Below, in pieces: positions 1 through 6,613 of a DNA stretch of 35,144 nt. Under the pieces are notes generated by a model. The model was not told the DNA's origin and searched no databases. It saw only the letters and a list, made by a program, of their open reading frames with translations. Each line of letters opens with the position of its first letter. Position 1 is the first letter of the stretch. Source of the DNA: Nguyenibacter vanlangensis. Its GTDB lineage: Bacteria; Pseudomonadota; Alphaproteobacteria; Acetobacterales; Acetobacteraceae. The DNA lies in NCBI RefSeq assembly GCF_013376155.1, contig NZ_JABXXP010000005.1, positions 1 to 35,144 on the forward strand. The letters run 5' to 3'. A program made the translations under genes and the position numbers.

Positions 1-513
1 AACCGTGCTGGTGAGCACTGGCGGATCATGATCGGCCAGGGTCTCGGCGGTCTCGCGCGCGATCACCGTCCGCGCGCCGCAGCGGTTCAAGACGAAGCGC
101 GCGGCGAGCCCAGGTCGGTAGATGCGCGCCTCGCGCAGCAAGGCCAGCATCTCGGCCGACGCCCAACCGTCGAGCGGCGATGGCTGTACGGGGATCAGCA
201 CCAAGTCGGCAGCGAGCAGCGCCGAGCGCATCAGGCCCGCGACACGCGGCGGACCGTCGATGACGACGTGGTCGGCGGTGCGGGCGATCTCGGGCGCTTC
301 GCGATGGAGCGTGTCGCGTGCCAAGCCGATGACGCCAAACAGCCGCGAGACATTTTCCCGTGCGCGCTGCTGCGACCAGTCGAGCGCCGAGCCTTGCGGG
401 TCGGCATCGACCACCGTGACGCGCTTGCCGTGCAGGGCCCATTCGCCGGCGAGGTGCAGCGCGAGCGTCGTCTTGCCGACGCCGCCCTTCTGGTTGAGGA
501 GGGCGACGATCAT
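1..513 (-). CDS. parA: ParA-family partition ATPase (3' end outside window)
   Basis: This is the N-terminal 171 residues of a ParA/MinD-type ATPase; the rest lies beyond the left edge. The deviant Walker A motif KGGVGKTT is at residues 9-16, and the Walker A' region VVDADPQG is at 34-41. A hydrophobic VVIDGPP strand (Walker B) follows. ParA ATPases segregate plasmids and ICEs together with a ParB-type partner and a centromere site. The start is chosen because a GGGAGG Shine-Dalgarno sequence lies just upstream and the ATG overlaps the repA stop (ATGA), which implies translational coupling. A ParB-like gene exists in this window (9427-11514), but it is distant and may not be the partner. A shorter ParA-like protein of the repA-linked ICE type is equally possible. 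Confidence 0.93.
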   Translation of the reverse strand, partial: MIVALLNQKGGVGKTTLALHLAGEWALHGKRVTVVDADPQGSALDWSQQRARENVSRLFGVIGLARDTLHREAPEIARTADHVVIDGPPRVAGLMRSALLAADLVLIPVQPSPLDGWASAEMLALLREARIYRPGLAARFVLNRCGARTVIARETAETLADHDPPVLTSTV

Positions 514-1625
514 TTCTTCCCTCCCGGCTTACGGCTCAAGGGCAGCGATGGCTGTCGGTTGGGCAGATTGGGCCGGGACGCGGCGGTCGGGACGCGGTTA
601 TCCGCAGAATGGCTGGGCCAACTACAAGAGTTAGATTCTAAGTTAGACTCTAAGTTAAGGCCCGGAATCGCCGTTTCAGGCCAAAGGGTTAGCTGCGGTT
701 TGCACTCCCGAAGTCCCGATACCCGCACTCCCGAAGTCCCGATAGTCGGAACGCCCGAAGTCCCGACCCCGTCCACAGCGATATCCACAGGCCCTGTGGA
801 CAAACCGGCGGGCAGTATGCGCAGCAGTTCGCGTCGGCCATTGCGCTCGATGCGCAGGCGGTAACCCGGGAGCGGTTGGCGGGCGGCGATGCGGCGGAGG
901 TCGAAGGCGAAATCGGGGAGCTTGGCGAGGCTGCCGGATTTCTCGTGAAGGTGCGCGATCTCGAAGAGCCAGCCCTTGGGCTGGCGGCCGGCGTGCTTGC
1001 GAGCGACCCGATACAGCCAGCGTTCGATGCCGCCGGTCAGCCGGAAATAGGCTGGATCAATGGCGAGCACGAGCGAGCGGTCGATGACGCCGCGGTAGAA
1101 CCAGTCCGGGAGAACGAACTCCATGCCCTCGACGCGGCCGTCGCGGGTCGTGCATTCCTCCCACTCGTTGATCCAAGAAAACTGATGGCGGCGCCAATGC
1201 TCGCCGTTACGGATCGTCGTGCGGATGACGGTTGATTGCAGGCGCGCCAGCGCGCCCTTCAGGAGCTTGTAATCGCGCGCGCCGGTCTGCCGGCCGATCG
1301 ACGTCAGGAGCTGATAGGGCGTGAAACGCAGAAAGCGCGACGTCTTGAAGCCCAGGTCCTCGGCTTCGACGATCTGGCTCGCGGCCCAGATCAATACGTC
1401 GGCGTCCCAGATGGTCGCCATGCCGTGCTCAGGGACGGCATAGACTTCCACGCGGACGTCGCCGGTCTCATAGAGAATCGGCGCGGTGCGCCGGGCCTTG
1501 GCGAGCGAAAAGAACGGTCGCTCCATCAGGTCGCGCTGGTCACGCGGGCTTGCGTCGCCCGTGGCGACGACGAACGGATCGAGCTTGCTCCGTTCGCTGG
1601 CGATGATGAGGCGGCGCGACGACAT
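510..1625 (-). CDS. repA: RepA-type replication initiator protein
   Basis: The protein has 371 residues and resembles the replication initiator protein A family (RPA) of alphaproteobacterial plasmids and ICEs. The N-terminal region has RDLMERPFFSLAK and a FLRFTPYQLLTSIGR stretch; the middle carries the winged-helix-like initiator core. The last 100 or so residues are low complexity and hold peptide repeats (GTSGVPTIGTSGV, NLESNLESN) that mirror DNA repeats in the gene. The start at 1625 is preferred over the longer frame because it follows the excisionase stop by 11 bases with GAGG upstream. In an ICE such a protein would support transient replication of the excised circle (inference). It is flanked by the AlpA-like gene upstream and parA downstream (4-base overlap), so the three form one operon. 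Confidence 0.85.
   Translation of the reverse strand: MSSRRLIIASERSKLDPFVVATGDASPRDQRDLMERPFFSLAKARRTAPILYETGDVRVEVYAVPEHGMATIWDADVLIWAASQIVEAEDLGFKTSRFLRFTPYQLLTSIGRQTGARDYKLLKGALARLQSTVIRTTIRNGEHWRRHQFSWINEWEECTTRDGRVEGMEFVLPDWFYRGVIDRSLVLAIDPAYFRLTGGIERWLYRVARKHAGRQPKGWLFEIAHLHEKSGSLAKLPDFAFDLRRIAARQPLPGYRLRIERNGRRELLRILPAGLSTGPVDIAVDGVGTSGVPTIGTSGVRVSGLRECKPQLTLWPETAIPGLNLESNLESNSCSWPSHSADNRVPTAASRPNLPNRQPSLPLSRKPGGKK
631..654. repeat. Tandem 12-bp AT-rich repeat inside repA
   Basis: Two adjacent copies of TTAGAYTCTAAG lie at 631-642 and 643-654, differing at one base. Each copy is itself nearly palindromic. They encode the NLES repeats of RepA. An AT-rich tandem repeat in otherwise GC-rich DNA fits an origin unwinding or initiator-binding site. 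Confidence 0.8.
702..766. repeat. Iteron-like direct repeats inside repA
   Basis: A 20-bp unit, GCACTCCCGAAGTCCCGATA, occurs perfectly at 702-721 and 725-744 (23-bp period). A shorter third copy, CCCGAAGTCCCGA, is at 754-766. Spacing of about two helix turns is typical of iterons bound by plasmid initiators. The repeats lie in the coding region for the RepA C-terminus. Confidence 0.82.
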
Positions 1626-1636
1626 CGGAGATCGCC

Positions 1637-1888
1637 TCAGCGCTGTGCGTGGCCAGCGGCGCGGGCCTCGACGTAACGGGGATCCGACGTCGAGCTGCAA
1701 GCGGCCTGGTCGGCCCAGGCCTCGAGATCGCCAATGGCGTAGACGACGCGGCCGCCGAGCTTGCGGAAGGTCGGGCCGCTGCCGTGGCAGCGATATTTCT
1801 CCAGGGTGCGTGGCGAGATTCCGAGGAGGCGCGCCGCCTCATGGGTGCGGACGTAGCGCGTGGAAAGCTGCGCGGACCTGTCGAGCAT
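1637..1888 (-). CDS. AlpA/RdfS-like excisionase (HTH_17)
   Basis: This small protein (83 residues) has a MerR-type winged helix-turn-helix of the excisionase kind: RTHEAARLLGISPRTLEKYR at about 14-33, followed by the wing GPTFRKLGGRVVYAIGDLEAWAD. AlpA/RdfS proteins bind attachment sites and steer a tyrosine integrase toward excision. A GGAGG ribosome site lies 6 bases before the ATG. It heads an operon with repA and parA, so excision, replication and partition would be switched on together. In ICEMlSymR7A the equivalent gene rdfS is the target of FseA, and an FseA-like gene lies 0.7 kb away. The RdfS assignment rests on family resemblance and context. A plain transcriptional regulator of repA is the alternative. 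Confidence 0.75.
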   Translation of the reverse strand: MLDRSAQLSTRYVRTHEAARLLGISPRTLEKYRCHGSGPTFRKLGGRVVYAIGDLEAWADQAACSSTSDPRYVEARAAGHAQR

Positions 1889-1988
1889 AGGGAGCCTCCG
1901 TGTCGGTCGAGGGCGCCGCGTCGAATGAGCGGCGTTTCGGGATCACGGTGGCGGAGGGATCAAGCGTTGGGGGTGGACGAAAATTTAT

Positions 1989-1998
1989 GCGACGTCGC
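1989..1998. promoter_or_regulatory. Palindrome upstream of the excisionase operon
   Basis: GCGACGTCGC is a perfect 10-bp palindrome about 100 bases upstream of the excisionase start. On the minus strand it is followed directly by an A/T stretch (CATAAATTTT) that could hold a -10 box. It is a candidate activator site for the excisionase-repA-parA operon. No further element is evident in the 1889-2131 gap. Confidence 0.3.
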
Positions 1999-2131
1999 GT
2001 CCCCTTCGACACGAAAGGCCGGCAGCGCTACGGCCTACAGCGGACGATCCCTCAGTTTCGGTCGTTCCGCTTCGCGGTTAGAAAAGTGATGCGGACTTGT
2101 CCCGACATGACTAGCAAGGCACAATATTGCG

Positions 2132-2557
2132 ATGTTCGATCATGTCGGCTTTCTAGTCCGCGACACCGCCCAGAGCCTGCCGTTTTTCACCGCGTGTTTG
2201 TTGCCGCTGGGAATTGAACGAGTCCAAGACCTGCCACAGTTTGATGCGGCCATCTTCAAGGCTCGGGATGCGCGCGGCTTCTTGTTTATAGCGGGAGACC
2301 GAAAAGGCGTTCCTAGCTACTGGAGAGCTGGGAACGTGCCTGGTGGAGCGCCCATTCACCTTGCTTTTGCGTCGCCGACGCGAGAGGCGGTGGAAGAGTT
2401 CTACAAGGCGGCGCTCGCCAATGGTGGCCGCGACAATGGCGTTCCCGGCTTCCGTGACCAGGGCAGGCGGCGCGAAGCCAATTACGTCGCCTTCGTGCTG
2501 GATCCCGACAACAACAATATCGAAGCGTCGTGGCCTAACCCCGTTTGCCAAAGCTGA
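2132..2557 (+). CDS. VOC-family (glyoxalase/dioxygenase-like) protein
   Basis: The protein has 141 residues and one vicinal-oxygen-chelate domain. It opens with FDHVGFLVRD and carries the later IHLAFASPTREAVEEFY segment. The C-terminal strand pattern YVAFVLDPDNNNIEASW is characteristic of the family. Metal ligands expected in the fold are the N-terminal His of the DHVGF motif, the His of IHLAF and the Glu of NNIEA. Such proteins act as glyoxalases, dioxygenases or antibiotic-resistance proteins, and the substrate cannot be told here. It is the only plus-strand gene between the excisionase operon and the fseA-like gene, so it looks like cargo. An AAGG sequence precedes the ATG by about 12 bases. 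Confidence 0.85.
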   Translation: MFDHVGFLVRDTAQSLPFFTACLLPLGIERVQDLPQFDAAIFKARDARGFLFIAGDRKGVPSYWRAGNVPGGAPIHLAFASPTREAVEEFYKAALANGGRDNGVPGFRDQGRRREANYVAFVLDPDNNNIEASWPNPVCQS

Positions 2558-2596
2558 TATGCAAGTAGGCGGCGCCCCATAGGCATTCGCGTTGAT

Positions 2597-3214
2597 TCAG
2601 CCGCCACGCAAAAGTTTGAGATAGCCACGTTCGACCAGGACGGTCGCGTCATGAATCAAGCGGTTGGCTCTACGGCGGGCGTGTGAGTCTTTCCATTCGA
2701 CTGAGGGAAGCCGAGCCTGGTCTGATGAAAGAACCTCTGCCGCGACTTCGCGCGGTCCGCCGCCTGCATCACGGATGTCGAAGGCATGCAGGAGCTGGAT
2801 GAGGCGTGCCCTCTGCAACGGCGTCAACCTCAGGGCCGTGGGGAGGAGTTTGACTGCCTGTCCACGTGCTCGCCGAACAATGCGGAGCGCAATGTCGAGC
2901 CGTAGCTCAAACATCGTGTCGAGCGGGAGGAGGATTGCCGGCCTTTCGAACGCCTGGGGATCGCTTGACCGAACGGATACGGTGCCAGTTTCGTCGGAAA
3001 TATCGAGAACCCGCGTTGGCCCGCGCCCACTCGCGTCCCGAGTTTCGACGAAGGGGCCGCTGATACCCTGGGCAATCCCGAAGCCAACGGGCGCCGCTTC
3101 GAGAAGCACGACGCTTGGCGCTACCTCGGGCAGCCACGGGTTAAGTCCGGGAGTTACAGCGACCGTCGGATCATGGACGAAAGCGCAACCTCCATCGTGC
3201 AGCGAGTCGGGCAC
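2597..3214 (-). CDS. DUF2285 C-terminal half of an FseA-like excision activator
   Basis: This frame has 205 residues if read from the ATG at 3214, but the first dozen residues lie in the overlap and are probably not used. The homologous part begins about FVHDPTVAVTPGLNPW and continues with PSVVLLEAAP. The C-terminus, RRRANRLIHDATVLVERGYLKLLRGG in outline, is a DUF2285 helix-turn-helix variant. Joined by a +1 shift to the DUF6499 frame, it gives a 260-residue protein (3380 to 2597) of normal length for the family. FseA-type proteins activate the rdfS excisionase promoter, and small DUF2285 proteins bind and block them. Both partners appear nearby. There is no clear ribosome site for separate translation, which favours a frameshift origin. 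Confidence 0.75.
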   Translation of the reverse strand: MPDSLHDGGCAFVHDPTVAVTPGLNPWLPEVAPSVVLLEAAPVGFGIAQGISGPFVETRDASGRGPTRVLDISDETGTVSVRSSDPQAFERPAILLPLDTMFELRLDIALRIVRRARGQAVKLLPTALRLTPLQRARLIQLLHAFDIRDAGGGPREVAAEVLSSDQARLPSVEWKDSHARRRANRLIHDATVLVERGYLKLLRGG

Positions 3215-3380
3215 ACCCCGTCTCTGCGTCGATCGTCTTGCGGGCGATCTCGCGCTGGGTTTTGGCGAAGTCGCGACGATATTCAGGGTTGCGTCGCAGG
3301 AACTCGGCAGCGAATCCGGGGCGATCGAGAACGTTCAGTCGTTCGGTCGTCTCCGGTGAGCGCCAAGACTCTCTAGGCAT
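3171..3380 (-). CDS. DUF6499 N-terminal half of an FseA-like excision activator
   Basis: This frame gives 69 residues ending at a stop at 3171-3173. It has the DUF6499 signature, with W6 and the run GFAAEFLRRNPEYRRDF. The start at 3380 is chosen because AGAGGAA lies about 7 bases upstream. The end of the frame (ARWRLRF) is where homologous full-length proteins continue into a DUF2285 domain, and that continuation is encoded in the overlapping +1 frame (2597-3214). In ICEMlSymR7A, msi172 and msi171 are arranged this way and programmed +1 ribosomal frameshifting makes the excision activator FseA. Alone, this half would be a non-functional or competing short product. A simple frameshift mutation is the alternative. 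Confidence 0.72.
   Translation of the reverse strand: MPRESWRSPETTERLNVLDRPGFAAEFLRRNPEYRRDFAKTQREIARKTIDAETGCARLAARWRLRFRP
3173..3214 (-). promoter_or_regulatory. Putative +1 frameshift window in the fseA-like gene
   Basis: The two frames overlap here. The DUF6499 frame reads CGC TTT CGT CCA TGA. Skipping one base at the TTT (plus-strand AAA at 3180-3182) gives CGC TTC GTC CAT, which continues the DUF2285 protein without a break. The zero-frame stop lies two codons after the TTT. The exact slip codon cannot be fixed from sequence alone. Confidence 0.55.
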
Positions 3381-3506
3381 GGCGTTTCCTCTCGTCTTCT
3401 TCCCCTTTTCGGGGAGCAACGAGACGAGCCGGAACCTTGGCCGTTGCGCTAGTCCCTATGGTTGCATCGCGCGCAGCGACACGCCACCCGACCAGCAGGG
3501 ATTGAA

Positions 3507-3779
3507 TTATTGCATTCGTGGTTCGAGCAGGTGCCGATAGCCTGTTTCGGTCATCCAACGAGCCCGCGCCAGGTGGCTGTCATGGACGATTTTGGCACGA
3601 TCTGGCTCCCGTTCGGGGTCTAACCCGAACAGCACCTGCACGACTTCCCGCCAGTCGGCTCCCTCTTCCTCAGCCATCAACAACCTGAGGTATATTGCGA
3701 GATGTCGCTCGTCATAAGGGCTGACGCGATCCGTCAGCGGCGGCCGTTCCGCAAATGAAGGCTCAGTCACTGCGATCAT
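3507..3779 (-). CDS. Small DUF2285 protein, QseM-like antiactivator
   Basis: The protein has 90 residues. The middle reads SPYDERHLAIYLRLLMAEEEGADW and the end has HLARARWMTETGYRHLL, a stand-alone DUF2285 domain. In ICEMlSymR7A the small DUF2285 protein QseM binds the FseA activator and keeps the element integrated. Here the gene lies just upstream of the fseA-like gene and diverges from an XRE repressor gene, the same layout as qseM-qseC. The start is uncertain: the ATG at 3779 has a purine-rich GGGGG only one base upstream, and a GTG three codons later is an alternative. Function is inferred from domain and neighbours. Confidence 0.75.
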   Translation of the reverse strand: MIAVTEPSFAERPPLTDRVSPYDERHLAIYLRLLMAEEEGADWREVVQVLFGLDPEREPDRAKIVHDSHLARARWMTETGYRHLLEPRMQ

Positions 3780-3801
3780 CCCCCGTCAGATCGAAGCAAT
3801 G

Positions 3802-3834
3802 CGTTCAGCATCCATTTATCATTAGTACTGAACG
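3802..3834. promoter_or_regulatory. Inverted repeat before the qseM-like gene
   Basis: CGTTCAG at 3802-3808 and CTGAACG at 3828-3834 form a perfect 7-bp inverted repeat around an A/T-rich 19-base centre. It lies 22 bases upstream of the DUF2285 start, where the -10 region of its promoter would be. It is a possible regulator site. Confidence 0.35.
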
Positions 3835-3950
3835 TAATTCGCGCTAAATCGGAGCAATATCGTGATGCGCGACTTGCATCGCGTCCACCGACGAACAAGC
3901 AGAGTCGGAGAAATGAAGGCGGCGCAAGTTCACAAAGCGCAGTACGAATC

Positions 3951-3979
3951 GGAACTATCGTTCCTGGAACGATAGTTCC
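3951..3979. promoter_or_regulatory. Double palindromic operator between qseM-like and qseC-like genes
   Basis: A perfect 14-bp inverted repeat (3951-3964 and 3966-3979) is separated by one T. Each arm is itself of the form GGAACNNNNGTTCC, so the site is a back-to-back pair of dyads, as expected for two XRE dimers binding side by side. It ends 21 bases before the ATG of the plus-strand XRE gene. In ICEMlSymR7A, QseC binds paired operators in the qseM-qseC gap to set the switch. Confidence 0.8.
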
Positions 3980-4000
3980 TAAACCGGCTCCATCATCGCC

Positions 4001-4252
4001 ATGGATCTCAAGGAGGTCATGGCGGTCAATCTGCGTCGGTTGCGTCATGCCAAGGACATGACGCAGGAAGAACTGGCAGAGCGAGCCGGGCTTAGCGCCC
4101 GTTACGTGGGTGGGATCGAGCGCGCCGACGTTTCGGCCAGCGTCACCGTGCTCGGCAGGATCGCCGAGGCGCTGGAGGTGGAGGCGACGGAATTGGTGCG
4201 TGTAAACCCGTCGTCCAGGCCGCGCAAAGGAAGGTCCGACGAGGCGCCCTGA
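4001..4252 (+). CDS. XRE-family repressor, QseC-like
   Basis: The protein has 83 residues and is nearly all one helix-turn-helix of the Xre/Cro type, from NLRRLRHAKDMTQEELAERAG through SARYVGGIERADVSASVTVLGRIAEAL. It would bind the double palindrome just upstream and control both itself and the divergent DUF2285 gene. QseC of ICEMlSymR7A has the same size and place. AAGGAGGT lies 5-12 bases inside the reading frame, after the ATG, and no clear ribosome site lies before it; translation may start from a short leader or be leaderless. It converges with a second, related XRE gene (4263-4478), leaving 10 bases between their stops. Confidence 0.85.
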   Translation: MDLKEVMAVNLRRLRHAKDMTQEELAERAGLSARYVGGIERADVSASVTVLGRIAEALEVEATELVRVNPSSRPRKGRSDEAP

Positions 4253-4262
4253 CGTCCGGCCT

Positions 4263-4478
4263 TCATCCCTCTGGGCGACGAAAGAACTCGATCGGGTCGG
4301 TTTCGAGAACCTCGGCAAGCTTCTCAAGCATGTCCACGGTCGCGGCGTGCTCTTCGCGCTCCAGCATCCCGACATAGTTGCGATTGACGCCCGCACGGTC
4401 GGCCAGATCCTCCTGAGACAGATTCCGGGCGTGTCTCAGTTTTCGCAAATTGACGGCCACGATCTCCCGCAAACTCAT
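4263..4478 (-). CDS. Second XRE-family regulator
   Basis: The protein has 71 residues from the ATG at 4478 (a GTG at 4499 would add seven). Its helix-turn-helix is NLRKLRHARNLSQEDLADRAG followed by NRNYVGMLEREEHAATVDMLEKLAEVL. It resembles the neighbouring QseC-like protein closely enough to be a diverged paralogue, and the two genes converge. An inverted repeat overlapping its predicted -10 box (4501-4525) suggests autorepression. The ATG at 4478 is preferred because the predicted transcription start (about 4510) leaves a short leader before it. Its target beyond itself is unknown; a second layer on the excision switch is an inference. Confidence 0.82.
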   Translation of the reverse strand: MSLREIVAVNLRKLRHARNLSQEDLADRAGVNRNYVGMLEREEHAATVDMLEKLAEVLETDPIEFFRRPEG

Positions 4479-4500
4479 GCGGAAAGATCGCCAGTCCACC

Positions 4501-4544
4501 TAATATATTGCCACCCAATATACTAGGTATTCGTCCTCTTGCAA
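4501..4544 (-). promoter_or_regulatory. Promoter and inverted-repeat operator of the second XRE gene
   Basis: On the minus strand TTGCAA (4539-4544) and TATATT (4517-4522) are spaced by 16 bases, a sigma-70-like promoter facing the XRE gene. TATATTG at 4504-4510 and CAATATA at 4516-4522 form a perfect 7-bp inverted repeat, extended to 10 bp with one mismatch (4501-4525). The repeat covers the -10 box, a layout typical of autorepression. Confidence 0.6.
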
Positions 4545-4658
4545 GCTAGAGCGGGCCAACCGGGGCCGTGTGCCGGGGATCAACGATCGGTGGTCAGGTC
4601 TGCTCCGCCCATGGGAGCGGTGTCCCGCCCGGACCGGCCGGACGGGGCATTGAGCGGT

Positions 4659-4985
4659 TCAGTCGCCGCGGCGACCGTTGGGGCGGGACCAGATCAGGCT
4701 GTAGCCCTCACCGTCCTCGTCGTCGAAGAGGTTGGCGAAGATCGGGGCGGTGAAGCTCGGATCGTCCAGCTTCAGGCCCAGATAATCGCGGCCCTCGTTG
4801 GAGCGCTTGGCCCAGGCGGCGCCGATCTCGACGCGGCCGACATAGACCCGGTGGCTGGGGGCGTTCTCGCCCGAGCGGGTGGCCTCGGGGACGATGCGGA
4901 CGTTCTTGGCCTGCACCGAGAGGGTGACGATTTCGCCGTTGAACTCGTTCGAGCCGGTCTTCTTGAAGGTGCCGATGGTCGCCAT
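4659..4985 (-). CDS. DUF736 family protein
   Basis: The protein has 108 residues, starting MATIGTFKKTGSNEFNGEI, the standard DUF736 N-terminus. The middle reads VRIVPEATRSGENAPSHRVYVG and the end DDPSFTAPIFANLFDD. DUF736 proteins are small and predicted to be beta-rich. They are common on alphaproteobacterial plasmids and ICEs, and their biochemical role is unknown. The start is fixed by AAGGAGA 7 bases before the ATG at 4985; the longer reading (to 5024) has no such site. A hairpin with one mismatch, CGAGCCCGC paired with GCGGCCTCG, lies in its leader at about 5010-5033. Confidence 0.9.
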   Translation of the reverse strand: MATIGTFKKTGSNEFNGEIVTLSVQAKNVRIVPEATRSGENAPSHRVYVGRVEIGAAWAKRSNEGRDYLGLKLDDPSFTAPIFANLFDDEDGEGYSLIWSRPNGRRGD

Positions 4986-5600
4986 GGTAGTTCTCCTTGA
5001 TCTCTGTTTCCGAGCCCGCACCATTGCGGCCTCGATGGTGATCGAGAGGCAGGAGGCGATCGACGGCGCACCCGCTTGCGGGCCGCAGCGCTAGCGGAGG
5101 ATGGCAGCCAGGCGACTTTGTTGTTTCGCGAGGAATGGCGGCGCAGCCGGCAGGGGAAGAAAGTCGATCGGTGCCATTGCGCCATAGGCGATCGAGGCTT
5201 CAGCCGGCCTTCGGCCAGATCCATCCATCGAAGAGGCCGTTTGGTGCGCTCGGTCCGAACAGAGTCGACATCAAGCAGGACGTGGTGACGCTCGAGGTGC
5301 CCTGAGAAATCCGCTCAGACGCGACGGCGATCCGAACCCATCCGTGCCGGCGATACAAGACGAAGCTAGTCCCATGCTGCTGCTCGGGCGAGAACGTCCT
5401 GTCCACGACGGTGTTTGTCGAAGCGTCGCGTCAGGCTTCCGCGCTGGGCCTCCCTTGGCTCCTGCGGGCCGCATTACGATGGGGCAAAGCCATGCTCAGC
5501 CGCGCTTCACTGCCCGGGTCAACACAGCACCCTCGGAACGACGGGCTGCGCAGATGAGAAAGGGCCAATCTGGTCTTGCCCTGGTGGTTCTGCCGTGGCG
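4986..5600. other. Gene-poor stretch
   Basis: Between the DUF736 gene and the membrane-protein gene no reading frame has a recognisable domain, a good ribosome site and the codon pattern of its neighbours. The minus-strand frame at 5200-5406 (68 codons) is open but unrecognised, and may be a decayed or unknown small gene. Short GC-rich hairpins occur near 5010-5033 and 5069-5082. Confidence 0.5.
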
Positions 5601-6041
5601 TCAGCCGCGCGCCATGCCTTGTCCGATTGGTCCGGGCGCGGTCATCCCGGTGAAGCGCAGGAATGCCGTAACGCTGACCGCAATGGCGCCGACCACCGAA
5701 AAGATCATCTGCCAGGTCGTTGACGGCATGGCCATCTGTGCGAGTCCGTGGGTGGCGCTATAACCGGCGACGGTGGCAGGCGCGACGAAGAGCAGGATGA
5801 TCAGCAGCCTGAGCCAGGTCCAAGTGATCAAGCCCAGGGCGAACTGGCCGATGCCGAAGGTCGCGCCGCCAGCAACGAGGCCGACAAGAATTCCTCCGAG
5901 AACGCCGGCGCCGGTGTGAAAGGCCCAGATGCCGACCGTGAGACCGACGAAGAATGGCAGCGCGAAGACAGCAAGGGTGAACAGCAGCCAGCAGAAAAAG
6001 CCGATGCCGACGAGGACAAGCAGGGGTCCAAAGATGATCAT
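5601..6041 (-). CDS. Small polytopic membrane protein
   Basis: The protein has 146 residues, most of them hydrophobic. Segments around 2-23, 24-43, 48-70, 75-97 and 112-132 look like transmembrane helices, rich in Gly (GGILVGLVAGGATFGIG). I recognise no enzymatic domain. The start at 6041 is chosen because the protein then begins with the first helix and has GGAG about 10 bases upstream; the longer frame adds 67 residues with no membrane or domain signature. It belongs to the string of minus-strand ICE genes between DUF736 and DUF2493, so a role in conjugation or entry exclusion is possible, but this is a guess. Confidence 0.65.
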   Translation of the reverse strand: MIIFGPLLVLVGIGFFCWLLFTLAVFALPFFVGLTVGIWAFHTGAGVLGGILVGLVAGGATFGIGQFALGLITWTWLRLLIILLFVAPATVAGYSATHGLAQMAMPSTTWQMIFSVVGAIAVSVTAFLRFTGMTAPGPIGQGMARG

Positions 6042-6189
6042 GGCGGTGTGCTCCGTGAGATAAAGGTCTGACGGTCGCGCCTTCCACCACCACCACGGCG
6101 CGGCCGCGAGTATAGCCGCAAACAGGCGCCAACGGGAGGAGAAATCCCGCTGGCCGTCTGCGGTCCAGCTTGCGTGGCGACGTCCCCCT

Positions 6190-6357
6190 TCATGATTGGA
6201 AGGGGTCGAATTCGTGGATGACGGCGCCGGGATCGCCGTCATATTCGGCGGCCGGCATTACGCCGAAGTGGCCAGTGTCAGCATGAAAGACGACGACGCA
6301 GACCATGAGGGTTTTCGCGAGGTTCCAGCCGTTGGCGAATGCGAGGGCTTGAGACAT
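6190..6357 (-). CDS. Small conserved-looking ICE protein of unknown function
   Basis: The protein has 55 residues beginning MSQALAFANGWNLAKTLMV and ending HEFDPFQS. An AGGAG ribosome site lies 8-12 bases before the ATG at 6357; the longer frame to 6432 lacks support. The sequence looks like a compact alpha/beta fold, with a hydrophobic strand VCVVVFHAD followed by GHFGVMPAAEYDGD. I do not recognise a named family. It lies 150 bases upstream of the membrane-protein gene on the same strand and may share its transcript. Confidence 0.6.
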   Translation of the reverse strand: MSQALAFANGWNLAKTLMVCVVVFHADTGHFGVMPAAEYDGDPGAVIHEFDPFQS

Positions 6358-6613
6358 TGATCTGGCTCCTGTGCTGAAGCGGGGACCATCCCCGCGCGAC
6401 AGGCGCCCGATGTGTTCGGCCGAGGGCCGCAATCACCGCGCAGGCGGAGACGCAGCGGCGGCACGCTTTGCGTAAGCCGACCCTTTACGGGTTGATGGCG
6501 TCAGGCTCTCGGCCGGACCAAGGATCAGCGCTGATAGACGCGGGGTGGTGCCCGGAGGGCCGGGAAGGTCGGATCTCTGGCCGGAGCAGGCCAGATGCGG
6601 CTAGAATTCCGTA

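Larger units (their letters stand above)
598..803. other. Candidate replication origin (oriV) in the 3' part of repA
   Basis: Within 206 bases there are two families of direct repeats (631-654 and 702-766) and several DnaA-box-like 9-mers: TTATCCGCA at 598-606, ATATCCACA at 781-789, and TTGTCCACA on the minus strand at 795-803. Iterons, DnaA boxes and an AT-rich tract next to or inside the initiator gene are the usual parts of an iteron origin. Function is inferred only from this arrangement. Confidence 0.5.

Noticed and set aside
702-766. A CRISPR array as the source of the direct repeats
   Set aside because: The units are 20 bp with spacers of only a few bases, lie in a coding region, and no cas gene is present. 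An iteron explanation fits better.
28-864. A 278-codon plus-strand frame at the left edge
   Set aside because: It is antisense to parA and repA, both with clear motifs, and the product is not recognisable.
2597-3380. Simple sequencing error or pseudogene as the only reading of the split activator
   Set aside because: This remains possible, but the same split with +1 shift is known to be functional in a homologous ICE and the other switch genes are intact, so a programmed shift is preferred.
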